DNA of 64,000 nucleotides from Rhodoferax sp. BAB1 (lineage in GTDB: Bacteria; Pseudomonadota; Gammaproteobacteria; Burkholderiales; Burkholderiaceae_C): positions 1,136,001 through 1,200,000 of the forward strand of contig NZ_CP054424.1 in assembly GCF_013334205.1 (NCBI RefSeq), read 5' to 3'. The notes beneath the pieces were generated by a model. The model was not told the DNA's origin. It saw nothing but the letters and a program-made list of their open reading frames with translations, and made no database searches. A program made the position numbers and the translations under genes. Every line of letters begins with the position of its first letter. Positions within the stretch are counted from its first letter, which is position 1. This document shows, piece after piece, positions 40,329 to 50,598 of this stretch.

Positions 40329-41183
40329 ATGCTCAAGCAGCGCATCATCACCGCCATTGTCCTGCTGCTGATCCTGCTGCCGGCGCTGTTTCATTCCGAC
40401 ACGCTCTACTGGCGCCTGGTCACGCTGGTGCTGATCGCCGCCGCGGCCTGGGAGTGGGCGCGGCTCAATGGCCTGAGCCTCTACGGCGCCTGGATCGGCG
40501 CTTTTGCCTGCCTGGTGGCCTGTGTCATGGCCTGGGACCTGGGCTTGCTGGCCAGCCGTCAGCCGCTGCTGTGGATCACGGCCGGCGGCGCCTGGGTGCT
40601 CGTCGGGGCCGCCCTGATCAAGACGGGCGTGGGCCGCTGGGGCCAGCTGCCTCGCCTGCTGCGTCTGGGCGGGGGCTGGCTCGCCCTGTGGCTGGCCTGG
40701 CTGGCCGTGGTGCAGGCGCGTGAGGTTGGCATCACCTTCCTGTTGTCCATCCTGCTGCTGGTCTGGATGGCGGATGTCGCTGCCTATTTTGCCGGCAAGG
40801 CCTGGGGCGGGCGGTTCAGCGCGGTCAGGCTGGCGCCCGCCATCAGTCCCGGCAAGAGCTGGGAAGGGGTCTGGGGCGGCATGCTGGGTGTGCTGCTGCT
40901 GGCGCTGGTCTGGCTGGCGCTGGAGCGTGCCGGCGTGCTGCCGCCGCCCAGCCTGTATGGTCATCTGCAGTCGCAGGGCGGCTGGGTCCTGCTGCTGCTG
41001 GCCGTGCTGTTCCTGGCGGCCATGAGCGTGGTCGGCGATCTGGTCGAGTCGCTGGTCAAGCGCAGCGCTGGCGCCAAGGACAGCAGCCGCCTGCTGCCCG
41101 GCCATGGCGGCGTGCTCGATCGCGTGGATGCCCTGCTGCCCACGCTGCCCCTGGCCATGATGTTCCATTCCGTGCTGCGTTGA
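40329..41183 (+). CDS. cdsA: Phosphatidate cytidylyltransferase
   Basis: The 284-residue membrane enzyme makes CDP-diacylglycerol for all phospholipids. About eight hydrophobic helices are visible, and the C-terminal CDS signature is complete: SLVKRSAGAKDSSRLLPGHG then GVLDRVDALL. SPGKSWEGVWGG is the other conserved loop. GAGGAAT precedes the ATG by 6 bp, 10 bp after uppS. Its TGA overlaps the dxr ATG by one base. Confidence 0.97.
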   Translation: MLKQRIITAIVLLLILLPALFHSDTLYWRLVTLVLIAAAAWEWARLNGLSLYGAWIGAFACLVACVMAWDLGLLASRQPLLWITAGGAWVLVGAALIKTGVGRWGQLPRLLRLGGGWLALWLAWLAVVQAREVGITFLLSILLLVWMADVAAYFAGKAWGGRFSAVRLAPAISPGKSWEGVWGGMLGVLLLALVWLALERAGVLPPPSLYGHLQSQGGWVLLLLAVLFLAAMSVVGDLVESLVKRSAGAKDSSRLLPGHGGVLDRVDALLPTLPLAMMFHSVLR

Positions 41184-42379
41184 TGAAACTGAAACAGCGC
41201 GTTGCCATTCTCGGCGCCACCGGCTCCATCGGCACGAGCACGCTGGACGTGTTGGCGCGCCATCCGCAGCGTTTCGAAGTATTTGCCCTGACCGCGGCTA
41301 CCCAGGTGGACCTGCTGTTGCAGCAATGCCTGCAGTTCACCCCGCGCTACGCTGTTCTGGCCAGCCCGGTCCACGCCACCCAGCTGGCCGAGCGCCTGAA
41401 GTCGGCCGGTTCGCGCACCCAGGTACTCGGCGGTCCGCAGGCGCTGGCCGACATCGCGGCGCACGAGGAGGTCGACGCCGTGATGGCCGCCATCGTCGGC
41501 GCCGCCGGCCTGGCGCCCTGCCTGGCGGCGGCGCGCGCCGGCAAGCGACTGCTGCTGGCCAACAAGGAAGCCCTGGTAGTGGGCGGCGAGTTCTTCATGC
41601 AGGCGGTGCGAACTGGCGGCGCCACGCTGCTGCCGATCGACAGCGAGCATTCGGCGATCTTCCAGTCCTTGCCCGAAGACCCGCTCACCTGGTCGCAGCG
41701 CGTGCACAAGATCATCCTGACCGCCTCGGGTGGGCCCTTCCGTACGCGTGATCCGTTGACCCTGCGCGAAGTCACACCCGAGCAGGCCTGCGCCCACCCG
41801 AACTGGGTGATGGGGCGCAAGATCTCGGTCGACTCGGCCACCATGATGAACAAGGCGCTGGAGGTGATCGAGGCGCGTTACCTGTTTGGCCTGCCGCCCG
41901 AGCAGCTGGAGGTGGTGATCCACCCGCAGAGCGTGATCCATTCCATGGTGCAGTACAGCGACCACTCGGTGGTGGCGCAACTGGGCACGCCGGACATGCG
42001 CGTGCCGATCGCCTACGGTCTGTCCTGGCCCGAGCGCATGGCTTCGGGCGCTGCCGCACTGGATTTCCACAAGCTGGCGGCCATGACCTTCGAGCCCATG
42101 GACGCTCCCGGACACGCACAGCGTTTCCCTGGCATCGGCCTGGCCTGGGATGCCTTGCGCGGCCCGGCGGGCACCACGGCGGTGCTCAATGCCGCCAACG
42201 AAGTGGCGGTGGCGGCCTTCCTGGAGCGACGCATCCGCTTCGACCAGATCCATGCGGTCAACCTGGGAACGCTGCAAGCCGTTGTGCCGGCAGCCCCCGG
42301 TTCGCTGGACGACCTGCTGGCGCTGGACGCGCAGTCGCGCGCGGCGGCGACGCAGTGCCTGCGTGGGCTGGCGGCCTGA
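41183..42379 (+). CDS. dxr: 1-deoxy-D-xylulose 5-phosphate reductoisomerase
   Basis: The 398-residue MEP-pathway enzyme forms 2-C-methyl-D-erythritol 4-phosphate with NADPH. RVAILGATGSIGTSTLDVL is the NADPH loop; LLLANKEALVVGG and PIDSEHSAIFQSLP are the catalytic parts; LTASGGPFRTR is the flexible lid; MGRKISVDSATMMNKALEVI is substrate-binding. The ATG at 41183 shares its A with the cdsA stop. It supplies isoprenoid units for the UppS product in the same cluster. Confidence 0.98.
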   Translation: MKLKQRVAILGATGSIGTSTLDVLARHPQRFEVFALTAATQVDLLLQQCLQFTPRYAVLASPVHATQLAERLKSAGSRTQVLGGPQALADIAAHEEVDAVMAAIVGAAGLAPCLAAARAGKRLLLANKEALVVGGEFFMQAVRTGGATLLPIDSEHSAIFQSLPEDPLTWSQRVHKIILTASGGPFRTRDPLTLREVTPEQACAHPNWVMGRKISVDSATMMNKALEVIEARYLFGLPPEQLEVVIHPQSVIHSMVQYSDHSVVAQLGTPDMRVPIAYGLSWPERMASGAAALDFHKLAAMTFEPMDAPGHAQRFPGIGLAWDALRGPAGTTAVLNAANEVAVAAFLERRIRFDQIHAVNLGTLQAVVPAAPGSLDDLLALDAQSRAAATQCLRGLAA

Positions 42380-42395
42380 ACCCCGAAGGACAGAC

Positions 42396-43757
42396 ATGCT
42401 GACCGTTGTCGCTTTCATCGTGGCCCTGGGGCTGCTGATCGCCATCCATGAATACGGGCACTACCGCATGGCCGTGGCCTGTGGCGTCAAGGTGCTGCGC
42501 TTCTCGGTCGGTTTTGGCCACACCCTGCTGCGCTGGCAGCCCAGGGGCTCGGCGACCGAGTTCGTGCTGGGGGCTTTCCCGCTGGGCGGTTATGTCCGCA
42601 TGCTGGACGAACGCGAAGCACCCGTGGATCCGAAGGAGCGGCACCTGGCCTTCAATACCCAGCCGCTGCGCTCGCGCGCCCTGATCGTTGCGGCCGGCCC
42701 GCTGGCCAATCTGCTGCTGGCCGTCTTGCTGTATGCCGTCGTGAACTGGAGTGGTGTGCAACTGGCCAGCCCCGTGCTGGGCCGTCCGGTCGCCGGTTCG
42801 GTGGCCGAGGGCGCCGGGCTGGTCGGGGGCGAGCGTGTCGAGCGTGCGGGTTTCGCGGGCAGTGAACTGCAGCCGGTGGCTTCCTACGAGGATGTGCGCT
42901 GGCTGCTCACGCGTGGCGCCCTGGAGGGGCACGATGTACGGCTGGCGCTGGTGGGCCGTCCGGGTCATGCCGCCAGCGAAGTCGTGCTGCCGCTGGCGGG
43001 CATGGAGGCGCGTGACGCCGACGCCCAACTGTTCGAACGCATCGGCATCGTGACGCCCATGAGCCTGCCGCTGATCGGTGACATCTCGCCCGGCAGCGCT
43101 GCCGAGCGTTCGGGCCTGCGCGCCGGTGACCGGGTGCTCAGCATCGAAGGGCAGACCCTGGTGGATGCGCGCCAGCTGCGCGAGGCGATCCGGGCCTCGG
43201 TGCGTGAGGGCCAGCCGCTCAGCAAGAACTGGCGTATCGAGCGTGCGGGCGAGCAGCTGACGCTCACCGTCAGGCCCGAAGCGGTGCAGCAGGGGGAGGC
43301 GGTGATCGGCCGCATCGGCGCCTACGTCGGGGCGGCACCAGAGATGGTGACGGTGCACTATGGCCCGGTGGAGGGCCTGTGGCAAGGGCTGGTGCGGACC
43401 TGGGAGGTCTCGGTGCTGACGCTGCGCACCCTGGGGCGCATGGTCATCGGCGAAGCTTCGCTGAAGAACCTCAGCGGTCCGCTGACCATTGCCGACTATG
43501 CCGGCCGCTCCGCCAGCCTGGGCCTGACGCAGTACCTGGTCTTCCTGGCCTTGATCAGCGTCAGCCTGGGGGTGCTCAACCTGCTGCCGCTGCCCGTACT
43601 CGATGGCGGACACCTGATGTATTATCTTTGGGAAGGCGTCACAGGCAGGCCCGTGTCGGAAGCTTGGCTGGAGCGCCTGCAGCGTGCCGGCGTGGCCGTG
43701 CTGGCGCTCATGATGTCCATCGCGCTGTTCAATGACCTGAGCCGTCTCCTGGGCTGA
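42396..43757 (+). CDS. rseP: RIP metalloprotease RseP (sigma-E activating site-2 protease)
   Basis: The 453-residue inner-membrane zinc protease has HEYGHYRMA (HExxH) in the first membrane helix, PDZ domains in the periplasmic part (GDISPGSAAERSGLRAGDRV) and the second catalytic motif NLLPLPVLDGGHLMYYL near the C-terminus. It cleaves the anti-sigma factor RseA-type proteins to release sigma-E. The start is ATG 42396 because AAGGA lies 7 bp upstream and the first helix follows; a longer frame overlaps dxr. Upstream of bamA, as usual. Confidence 0.96.
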   Translation: MLTVVAFIVALGLLIAIHEYGHYRMAVACGVKVLRFSVGFGHTLLRWQPRGSATEFVLGAFPLGGYVRMLDEREAPVDPKERHLAFNTQPLRSRALIVAAGPLANLLLAVLLYAVVNWSGVQLASPVLGRPVAGSVAEGAGLVGGERVERAGFAGSELQPVASYEDVRWLLTRGALEGHDVRLALVGRPGHAASEVVLPLAGMEARDADAQLFERIGIVTPMSLPLIGDISPGSAAERSGLRAGDRVLSIEGQTLVDARQLREAIRASVREGQPLSKNWRIERAGEQLTLTVRPEAVQQGEAVIGRIGAYVGAAPEMVTVHYGPVEGLWQGLVRTWEVSVLTLRTLGRMVIGEASLKNLSGPLTIADYAGRSASLGLTQYLVFLALISVSLGVLNLLPLPVLDGGHLMYYLWEGVTGRPVSEAWLERLQRAGVAVLALMMSIALFNDLSRLLG

Positions 43758-43803
43758 CCACCTGACCTTGCAAGTGTGCCCCAGCCAAATTTCAAGTTGA
43801 TCG

Positions 43804-46095
43804 ATGCAATTCAAACGATATGGCCTGCGTGCCGCCTCCCTGCTGGCCGCCTTGCTGCTGGTCGTGCATGCCGCCTGGGCCGCCGAACCTTTCAAGATCC
43901 GTGACATCCAGGTCGAGGGGCTGCAACGCATCGAACCCGGCACCATCTTCGCCTCCATGCCGCTGCGCGTGGGAGACACCTACAACGACGAGAAGGGCAC
44001 GGCCTCGATCCGGTCCTTGTTCGCGCTGGGCCTGTTCACCGACGTGCGCCTGGAAATCAATGGTGATGTGCTGGTGGTGGTGGTCGAAGAGCGTCCCAGC
44101 GTGGCGGGCGTCGAGTTCATCGGGACCCGCGAGTTCGACAAGGATGTTCTGGCCAAGGCGCTGAGGGGCATCGGCCTGGCCGAAGGGCGGCCTTTCGACA
44201 AGGCCCTGCTGGACCGCGCCGAGCAGGAGCTCAAGCGTCAGTACATCAACAAGAGCCTTTATGCGGCCGAGGTGGTGACGACGGTGACGCCGGTAGAGCG
44301 CAACCGCGTGAACCTGGCCTTCACCGTCAGCGAGGGCGAGCCGGCCACGATCAGCGAGATCCGCATTGTCGGCAACAAGGCATTTTCCGAATCCACCCTG
44401 CGCAACCTCTTCGATCTGGACACCGGCAACTGGATGAGCTGGTATACCAAGTCCAACCGCTATTCGCGTGCCAAGCTCAATGCCGACATCGAGACCTTGC
44501 GCTCCTATTACCTGACACGCGGTTATCTGGAGTTCCAGGTGGAGTCGACGCAGGTGGCGATCGCTCCCAACAAGCAGGACATGTCCATCACCCTCAATGT
44601 CATCGAGGGCGAGCGCTTCGTGGTGGCGGGCGTGCGTCTGGCGGGTAATTACCTCGGCCGCGAGGACGAGTTCAAGGCCCTGGTCTCGATCCAGCCGGGC
44701 GAGGCCTACAACGCCGACCGGGTGGCCGAGACCGTCAAGGCCTTCACCGAACATTTCGGCCGTTTTGGGTATGCGTTTGCCCGCGTGCAGTCGGTGCCCG
44801 ACATCGACCGCAGCACCAACCGGGTGGCCCTCGAACTGCGGGCCGAGCCCTCGCGGCGTGCCTATGTGCGGCGCATCAACGTGACCGGCAACAGCCGCAC
44901 GCGCGACGAGGTGATCCGTCGCGAATTTCGCCAGTACGAGTCGGCCTGGTACGACAGCGACAAGATCCAGTTGTCGCGCAGCCGGGTCGACCGGCTGGGT
45001 TATTTCAGTGAGGTGGCGGTGGAGACCAGCGAGGTGCCAGGCATCCCGGACCAGGTCGACCTGACCCTGAAGGTCACCGAAAGGCCGACGGGCAGTGTGA
45101 CCCTGGGCGCCGGTTTCTCCAGCAGCGAGGGGCTTGGCCTGCAGTTCGGCGTCAGCCAGCAGAACGCTTTCGGAAGCGGCAACTCGCTGGGTTTCCAGGT
45201 CAATACCAGCGATGTCAATCGCCTCATCCTGCTCAACACGACCGACCCCTATTTCACGCAGGATGGCGTGTCGCGCACCATCGATCTCTACCAGCGGACG
45301 TCTCGCCCCTACGTGGAAACTGCGAGTTATGCGCTGGAGACCTTGGGGGCCAGTCTGCGCTTCGGCATCCCCCTGACCGAACGGGATACCATCTATCTCG
45401 GCGGCGGGATCGAGCGCACGACCATCGTGCCCGGGACCTATCTGCCGGTGGCCTACCAGACCTATGCCGATCAGTTCGGCTATTCCAGCACGGCCTTTCC
45501 GCTGACACTGGGCTGGGGGCGTGACGGCCGTGACAGTGCGCTGGTGCCGACCAGCGGTACCCTGCAGCGCGCCTCTGCCGAATGGAGCACGGCAGGCGAG
45601 GTGCGTTATCTCCGCGCGACCTACCAGTACCAGCACTATGTTCCGCTGACCAAGCAGTACACCTTTGCCTTCAACACCGACCTGGGACTGGGCAAGGCCA
45701 TCGGTGGGCGGCCTTATCCGCTCTTCAAGAATTTCTATGGCGGCGGCCTGGGGTCGGTGCGCGGTTTCGAAGCCGGCAGCCTGGGTCCGCGTGACGCGAC
45801 CACGAACCTGTCCTACGGTGGTCCGAAGAAGATCAATTTCAACTTCGAGCTGCAGGCACCTTTCCCGGGGGCCGGCAATGACCGTACCCTGCGCTTGTAC
45901 ACTTTTATCGATACCGGCAATGTCTACGGTGCGGACGAATCGATCGACCCGTCCGATTTCCGGGTGGGGGGCGGTATCGGTCTGAGCTGGGTGTCTCCCA
46001 TGGGCCCCTTGCGACTGGCCGTTGCGCGGCCCCTGCGCAAATTCGATGGCGATAGAATCCAGTTTCTGCAATTCCAGATTGGGACCACATTCTGA
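43804..46095 (+). CDS. bamA: Outer membrane protein assembly factor BamA
   Basis: The 763-residue precursor has a signal peptide (LLAALLLVVHAAWA; cleavage near Ala24), five POTRA domains (about 27-420; the first is FKIRDIQVEGLQRIEPG) and a C-terminal 16-strand barrel containing the lid-lock motif RGFEAGSLGPRD. It ends FLQFQIGTTF, with the terminal Phe needed for outer-membrane insertion. BamA inserts beta-barrel proteins. It lies 46 bp after rseP, and the skp ATG overlaps its stop codon by one base. Confidence 0.98.
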   Translation: MQFKRYGLRAASLLAALLLVVHAAWAAEPFKIRDIQVEGLQRIEPGTIFASMPLRVGDTYNDEKGTASIRSLFALGLFTDVRLEINGDVLVVVVEERPSVAGVEFIGTREFDKDVLAKALRGIGLAEGRPFDKALLDRAEQELKRQYINKSLYAAEVVTTVTPVERNRVNLAFTVSEGEPATISEIRIVGNKAFSESTLRNLFDLDTGNWMSWYTKSNRYSRAKLNADIETLRSYYLTRGYLEFQVESTQVAIAPNKQDMSITLNVIEGERFVVAGVRLAGNYLGREDEFKALVSIQPGEAYNADRVAETVKAFTEHFGRFGYAFARVQSVPDIDRSTNRVALELRAEPSRRAYVRRINVTGNSRTRDEVIRREFRQYESAWYDSDKIQLSRSRVDRLGYFSEVAVETSEVPGIPDQVDLTLKVTERPTGSVTLGAGFSSSEGLGLQFGVSQQNAFGSGNSLGFQVNTSDVNRLILLNTTDPYFTQDGVSRTIDLYQRTSRPYVETASYALETLGASLRFGIPLTERDTIYLGGGIERTTIVPGTYLPVAYQTYADQFGYSSTAFPLTLGWGRDGRDSALVPTSGTLQRASAEWSTAGEVRYLRATYQYQHYVPLTKQYTFAFNTDLGLGKAIGGRPYPLFKNFYGGGLGSVRGFEAGSLGPRDATTNLSYGGPKKINFNFELQAPFPGAGNDRTLRLYTFIDTGNVYGADESIDPSDFRVGGGIGLSWVSPMGPLRLAVARPLRKFDGDRIQFLQFQIGTTF

Positions 46096-46607
46096 TGAAG
46101 TACTTCATACGTCCTGCCACTCTGTTGCTGGGCCTGAGTCTGCTGGCTGTACCGGCGCTGGCCCAGGAATTCCGGCTTGGCTTCGTCAGCCTGGACCGCA
46201 TCATCAAGGAGGCGGTGCCCGCCAAGAATGCGCAGGCCAAGCTGGAGCAGGAGTTTGCCAAGCGCGAAAAAGACCTCCAGGCACAGGGTGCCAGCATCAA
46301 GAGTTCGGCCGAACAGCTGGAGCGCGAGGCGCCTACGCTGTCGGAAAGCCAGCGTGTGTCGCGCCAGAAACAGCTGGTCGAGCTGGACCGCGATTTCCAG
46401 CGCAAGCGCCGCGAATTCCAGGAAGACCTGAATGCCCGCCGCAACGAGGAGTTGCAGCAGGTCTTCGAGCGCGCCAACCGCGTGGTCAAGCAGGTGGCCG
46501 ATGCCGAGAAGTACGACCTGATCCTGCAGGAAGCGGTCTACGTCAATCCGCGGCACGACATCACCGACAAGGTGATCAAGGCCCTGAATGCCACGGTGGT
46601 CAAGTAA
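46095..46607 (+). CDS. skp: OmpH/Skp-family periplasmic chaperone
   Basis: The 170-residue precursor has a signal peptide (LLLGLSLLAVPALA, cut before Gln-Glu) and a long charged coiled coil (about 45-135; LEQEFAKREKDLQAQGASIK), as in Skp/OmpH. Skp holds unfolded outer-membrane proteins on the way to the BAM complex. It is encoded right after bamA with one-base overlap and is followed by lpxD after 18 bp. Confidence 0.95.
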   Translation: MKYFIRPATLLLGLSLLAVPALAQEFRLGFVSLDRIIKEAVPAKNAQAKLEQEFAKREKDLQAQGASIKSSAEQLEREAPTLSESQRVSRQKQLVELDRDFQRKRREFQEDLNARRNEELQQVFERANRVVKQVADAEKYDLILQEAVYVNPRHDITDKVIKALNATVVK

Positions 46608-46625
46608 GGCTGCTTTGCGGGCAGA

Positions 46626-47615
46626 GTGCATGTGGTCTTGCGTCTAGGCACCATCGTTGAGCAGCTCGGGGGTGAGTTGTTCGGCAATCCCGAACTCGAC
46701 ATCCAGGCTTTGGCCCCGCTGGAAGCGGCCGGACCCCAGGCCCTGAGTTTTCTCAGCAACCCCAAATACCGCCAGCAGCTGGCCGCTTCGAAAGCCGGTT
46801 GCGTCATCGTTGCGCCGGCCATGCGGGACGAAGCACGTGCACGCGGTGCCTGCATCGTCGCCGACAATCCCTACCTTTATTTCGCCCACGTGACCCAGCT
46901 CTGGCAGCGTGCGCGCCAGCGTCCGGCCGGGCCGCGTATCCATCCGAGCGCCGTGGTCGATCCCGGGGCCCAGGTCGATCCCTCCGCCCTGATCGGACCG
47001 CTGTGTGTGGTCGAACGCGGTGCACGTATCGGGGCGCACACCGTGCTCAAGTCCCGTGTCACGGTCAGCGAGGATTGCGTGATCGGTGAGCGCTGCGTGC
47101 TGCATCCCGGTGTGGTGATCGGGGCCGACGGTTTCGGCTTTGCGAAGGATGGCGAGCGCTGGGAGAAGATCGAACAACTCGGCGCCGTGCGTATCGGCAA
47201 CGACGTCGAGATCGGCGCCAACACCTGCATCGACCGCGGCGCGCTGAATGACACGGTGATCGAGGACGGCGTGAAGCTGGACAACCTGATCCAGATCGGC
47301 CACAACGTGCGTGTGGGACGCAATACCGCCATGGCCGGCTGCGTCGGTGTGGCCGGCAGTGCCACCATCGGGGCCAATTGCACCATCGGCGGCAGCGCCG
47401 GCGTGCTGGGCCATCTGAGCATCGCCGACGGGGTGAACGTGTCCTCCTTCTCGCTGGTCACGCGTTCGCTCAACAAGCCGGGTCATTACACCGGCTTCTA
47501 TCCGCTGGAAGACAATGCGTCCTGGGAAAAGAACGCTGCCACGCTCAAGCAGCTCTCCACCCTGCGCGAGCGCCTGCGCGCGCTGGAAAAAGAACTGAAG
47601 GAAACGAAAAAATGA
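46626..47615 (+). CDS. lpxD: UDP-3-O-acylglucosamine N-acyltransferase
   Basis: The 329-residue left-handed beta-helix acyltransferase adds the second acyl chain in lipid A synthesis. An N-terminal uridine-binding domain ([20 protein letters not shown]) is followed by hexapeptide repeats ([20 protein letters not shown] with the catalytic His) and a C-terminal helix. The GTG at 46626 is the best start, though a GTG at 46632 is possible; no strong ribosome site. Its stop overlaps the fabZ ATG by 4 bp. Confidence 0.96.
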   Translation: MHVVLRLGTIVEQLGGELFGNPELDIQALAPLEAAGPQALSFLSNPKYRQQLAASKAGCVIVAPAMRDEARARGACIVADNPYLYFAHVTQLWQRARQRPAGPRIHPSAVVDPGAQVDPSALIGPLCVVERGARIGAHTVLKSRVTVSEDCVIGERCVLHPGVVIGADGFGFAKDGERWEKIEQLGAVRIGNDVEIGANTCIDRGALNDTVIEDGVKLDNLIQIGHNVRVGRNTAMAGCVGVAGSATIGANCTIGGSAGVLGHLSIADGVNVSSFSLVTRSLNKPGHYTGFYPLEDNASWEKNAATLKQLSTLRERLRALEKELKETKK

Positions 47616-48055
47616 TGATGGACATCCACCAGATCCTCAAGAAACTGCCGCACCGCTACCCCTTCCTGCTGGTGGACCGGGTGCTGGAAGTCGAGAAGGG
47701 CAAGCGCATCAAGGCGCTCAAGAACGTCACCATCAACGAGCAGTTCTTCAACGGCCACTTTCCGCACCGCCCGGTGATGCCTGGTGTACTGATGCTCGAA
47801 GCTCTGGCGCAGGCGGCGGCGCTGCTGTCTTTCGAGACGCTGGACAGCGTGCCCGATGACAACACCGTCTACTACTTTGCCGGCATCGACGGCGCGCGTT
47901 TCAAGCGGCCGGTGGAGCCGGGCGACCAGCTGATCCTGGAAGTCGATCTTGATCGCATGAAGGCCGGCATCTTCAAGTTCAAGGCCCGGGCCATGGTGGG
48001 CGAGGAGTTGGCGGTGGAAGCCGAACTCATGTGCACCATGCGCAAAATAGCCTGA
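47612..48055 (+). CDS. fabZ: 3-hydroxyacyl-[acyl-carrier-protein] dehydratase
   Basis: The 147-residue hotdog-fold dehydratase acts in fatty-acid elongation. [16 protein letters not shown] and [20 protein letters not shown] carry the catalytic His and Glu. Position between lpxD and lpxA balances hydroxyacyl-ACP use between phospholipid and lipid A. The first of three ATG codons (47612) overlaps the lpxD stop; any of the three could be used. Confidence 0.98.
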   Translation: MMMDIHQILKKLPHRYPFLLVDRVLEVEKGKRIKALKNVTINEQFFNGHFPHRPVMPGVLMLEALAQAAALLSFETLDSVPDDNTVYYFAGIDGARFKRPVEPGDQLILEVDLDRMKAGIFKFKARAMVGEELAVEAELMCTMRKIA

Positions 48056-48068
48056 GCGGGGAGGGGAC

Positions 48069-48863
48069 GTGAGCCTTATCCACCCGACGGCCATGGTCGA
48101 TCCGAAGGCCGAGTTGGACAGCACGGTGACGGTGGGGCCGTACACGGTAATCGGTCCGAACGTGAAGATCGGCGCCGGTACGCGCATTGCCTCGCATTGC
48201 GTGGTCGAGGGGCATACGACCATCGGCCGCGACAACCGCATCTTCCAGTTTGTTTCCCTCGGTTCGGACAACCAGGACAAGAAATACAAGGGTGAACCTT
48301 GTGAACTCGTCATCGGTGACCGCAACACCATCCGCGAATACAGCACCTACCACATAGGTACCGTGCAGGGTGGCGGTGTGACCCGCCTGGGCAACGACAA
48401 CTGGCTCATGGCCTACACCCATCTCGCGCACGACTGCCTGGTGGGCAACCACTGTACCTTTGCCAACAACACCCAACTGGCCGGCCATGTCGTCGTGGGC
48501 GACTGGGTCATCCTGGGCGGCTTTACCGTATCACATCAGTTCGTACGCATCGGTGCGCACAGCATGACGGCCATGTGTTCGCTGCTGTTCGGCGACCTGC
48601 CGCCCTTTGTCATGTGCCAGGGCCAGCCGGCCGAAGCACGCTCGATGAATTTCGAGGGCCTGCGTCGGCGCGGTTTTTCGCCCGAACGCATCAGTGCCGT
48701 CAAGGCCATGCACAAGGCCCTGTACCGCGACGGGCTGACCATGGAGCAGTCGCAAGCCCAGATCGCGACGCTGACCGAGCGCTACCCTGAGGCGGCACCG
48801 GACGTGGCCTTGATGCAGGACTTCCTGTCCCAGACCACGCCGCAGCGCGGCATCATCCGCTGA
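48069..48863 (+). CDS. lpxA: UDP-N-acetylglucosamine acyltransferase
   Basis: The 264-residue beta-helix enzyme catalyses the first step of lipid A synthesis. Hexapeptide repeats are obvious ([20 protein letters not shown]), and [20 protein letters not shown] contains the catalytic His. The C-terminal helical domain begins at [20 protein letters not shown]. The start is GTG with GGGGAGGGGAC upstream. It follows fabZ by 13 bp and precedes lpxB by 6 bp. Confidence 0.98.
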   Translation: MSLIHPTAMVDPKAELDSTVTVGPYTVIGPNVKIGAGTRIASHCVVEGHTTIGRDNRIFQFVSLGSDNQDKKYKGEPCELVIGDRNTIREYSTYHIGTVQGGGVTRLGNDNWLMAYTHLAHDCLVGNHCTFANNTQLAGHVVVGDWVILGGFTVSHQFVRIGAHSMTAMCSLLFGDLPPFVMCQGQPAEARSMNFEGLRRRGFSPERISAVKAMHKALYRDGLTMEQSQAQIATLTERYPEAAPDVALMQDFLSQTTPQRGIIR

Positions 48864-48869
48864 CGCATC

Positions 48870-50009
48870 ATGGACACTCCCCGCGTGGCCATGGTTGCCG
48901 GGGAAACCTCCGGTGATCTGCTGGCCGGCCTTTTACTCGATGGCCTGAAGAGCCGCTGGCCCGGGGTGCAGACCCTGGGCATTGGTGGCTCGCAGATGGC
49001 CAAACGTGGTTTTCAAGCCTGGTGGCCCAGCGAGAAGCTGGCTGTGCGCGGCTACGTCGAGGTGCTGCGCCATTACCGTGAGATCGTCGGCATACGTGCT
49101 CAGCTCAGGACGCGCCTGCTGCAGGACAAGCCGGATGTGTTCATCGGCGTCGACGCACCGGACTTCAACCTCGACCTGGAGCGTGACCTGAAGGCTGGGG
49201 GTGTCAGGACCGCGCACTTCGTCTGTCCCGCCATCTGGGCCTGGCGGCCCGAGCGCATCGAGAAGATCAAACGCAGTGTCGACCACGTTCTTTGCATCTT
49301 CCCCTTCGAGGTCGAGCTGCTGGCGCAGCACGGCATCGCCGCCACCTATGTGGGACATCCCCTGGCCAATGTGATCCCGATGAAACCCGACCGTGCTGCG
49401 GCACGTGCGGCGCTGGGCCTGCCGGGCGATGCGCCTGTGGTGGCCATCCTGCCAGGCAGCCGGGCGTCCGAGGTCCAGTACCTCGCCGAACGTTTTTTCC
49501 GTGCAGCGCAAGCCATGCGGCGTGCACGCCCGGAGCTGCTTTTTGTCGTGCCGGCCATTCCCGTCCTGCGCCCCGCCATCGAGCGTGCGGCACAGGCGGC
49601 CGGCATGGCAGGGGTATTGCAGATCGTCGATGGCCAGTCGCACACCGTGCTGGCGGCCTGCGACGTGACCTTGATTGCCAGCGGCACCGCGACGCTGGAG
49701 GCTGCGTTGTTCAAGCGCCCCATGGTGATCGCCTACAACATGCACTGGCTGAGCTACCAGCTCATGAAGCGCAAGCACCTGCAGCCCTGGATCGGCCTGC
49801 CCAACATCCTGTGCCGCGATTTCGTGGTGCCCGAGCTTATCCAGCACGAGGCCAGCCCCGAGCAGCTGGCCGCGGCCACCCTCCTGTGGTTCGACGAACC
49901 GGCCCGCGCGGCGGCCGTGGAAAAAACGTTCACGGCGCTGCACGCAGAGCTGCTGCGTGACACCCCCCGATTGGCTGCCGATGCGATCGCGCAAGTTCTT
50001 GCTGGCTGA
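48870..50009 (+). CDS. lpxB: Lipid-A-disaccharide synthase
   Basis: The 379-residue GT-B glycosyltransferase joins UDP-diacylglucosamine and lipid [21 protein letters not shown] is the conserved N-terminus; [30 protein letters not shown] and [16 protein letters not shown] are diagnostic. The ATG lies 6 bp after lpxA. Its 3' end overlaps the rnhB start in another frame. Confidence 0.98.
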   Translation: MDTPRVAMVAGETSGDLLAGLLLDGLKSRWPGVQTLGIGGSQMAKRGFQAWWPSEKLAVRGYVEVLRHYREIVGIRAQLRTRLLQDKPDVFIGVDAPDFNLDLERDLKAGGVRTAHFVCPAIWAWRPERIEKIKRSVDHVLCIFPFEVELLAQHGIAATYVGHPLANVIPMKPDRAAARAALGLPGDAPVVAILPGSRASEVQYLAERFFRAAQAMRRARPELLFVVPAIPVLRPAIERAAQAAGMAGVLQIVDGQSHTVLAACDVTLIASGTATLEAALFKRPMVIAYNMHWLSYQLMKRKHLQPWIGLPNILCRDFVVPELIQHEASPEQLAAATLLWFDEPARAAAVEKTFTALHAELLRDTPRLAADAIAQVLAG

Positions 50010-50598
50010 GCAGGCCACGCTGCTGTGGGACACCCCGGGCCTGGTGGCCGGGGTAGACGAGGCCGGCCGCGGCCCGCTGGCCGGCCCCGTGGTGGCGGCC
50101 GCCGTCATCCTGGACGACCTGCACCCGATCGAGGGCCTGGCGGACTCCAAGAAACTCACGGCCGCCCGGCGCGAGAGGCTGTATGACGAGATCCGCGCCA
50201 AGGCCCTGTGCTGTTCCATCGCCGAAGCCAGCGTGGAGGAGATCGACCGGCTCAACATCCTGCAGGCCACGCTGCTGGCCATGCGCCGCGCTGTCGAGGG
50301 CCTGCGTCTCAAGCCGGCCAAGGTGCTGGTGGACGGCAACCGCCTGCCGGTGCTGGACGTGCTGGCCGAGGCCATCGTCAAGGGCGACGCCACCGTGCCG
50401 GCGATCTCGGCGGCCTCCATCCTGGCCAAGGTGCACCGCGACCGCTGGTGCGCCGAATACGACCGCGAGTTTCCGCAATACGGTTTTGCCGCCCACAAGG
50501 GGTATGGCACGGCCGAGCACCTGGCGGCCTTGCGCGCGCATGGCGCCTGTCCGCAGCACCGCAAGACTTTTGCGCCGGTGACGGAGGTCTTGAGGTGA
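49981..50598 (+). CDS. rnhB: Ribonuclease HII
   Basis: The 205-residue enzyme removes ribonucleotides from [23 protein letters not shown] holds the catalytic Asp-Glu pair, and [12 protein letters not shown] and [17 protein letters not shown] follow with further acidic residues. ATG 49981 overlaps lpxB by 29 bp; a GTG at 49957 would add eight residues. Its stop overlaps the next gene's GTG (GTGA). The lpxB-rnhB-methyltransferase order is common in beta-proteobacteria. Confidence 0.96.
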   Translation: MRSRKFLLAEQATLLWDTPGLVAGVDEAGRGPLAGPVVAAAVILDDLHPIEGLADSKKLTAARRERLYDEIRAKALCCSIAEASVEEIDRLNILQATLLAMRRAVEGLRLKPAKVLVDGNRLPVLDVLAEAIVKGDATVPAISAASILAKVHRDRWCAEYDREFPQYGFAAHKGYGTAEHLAALRAHGACPQHRKTFAPVTEVLR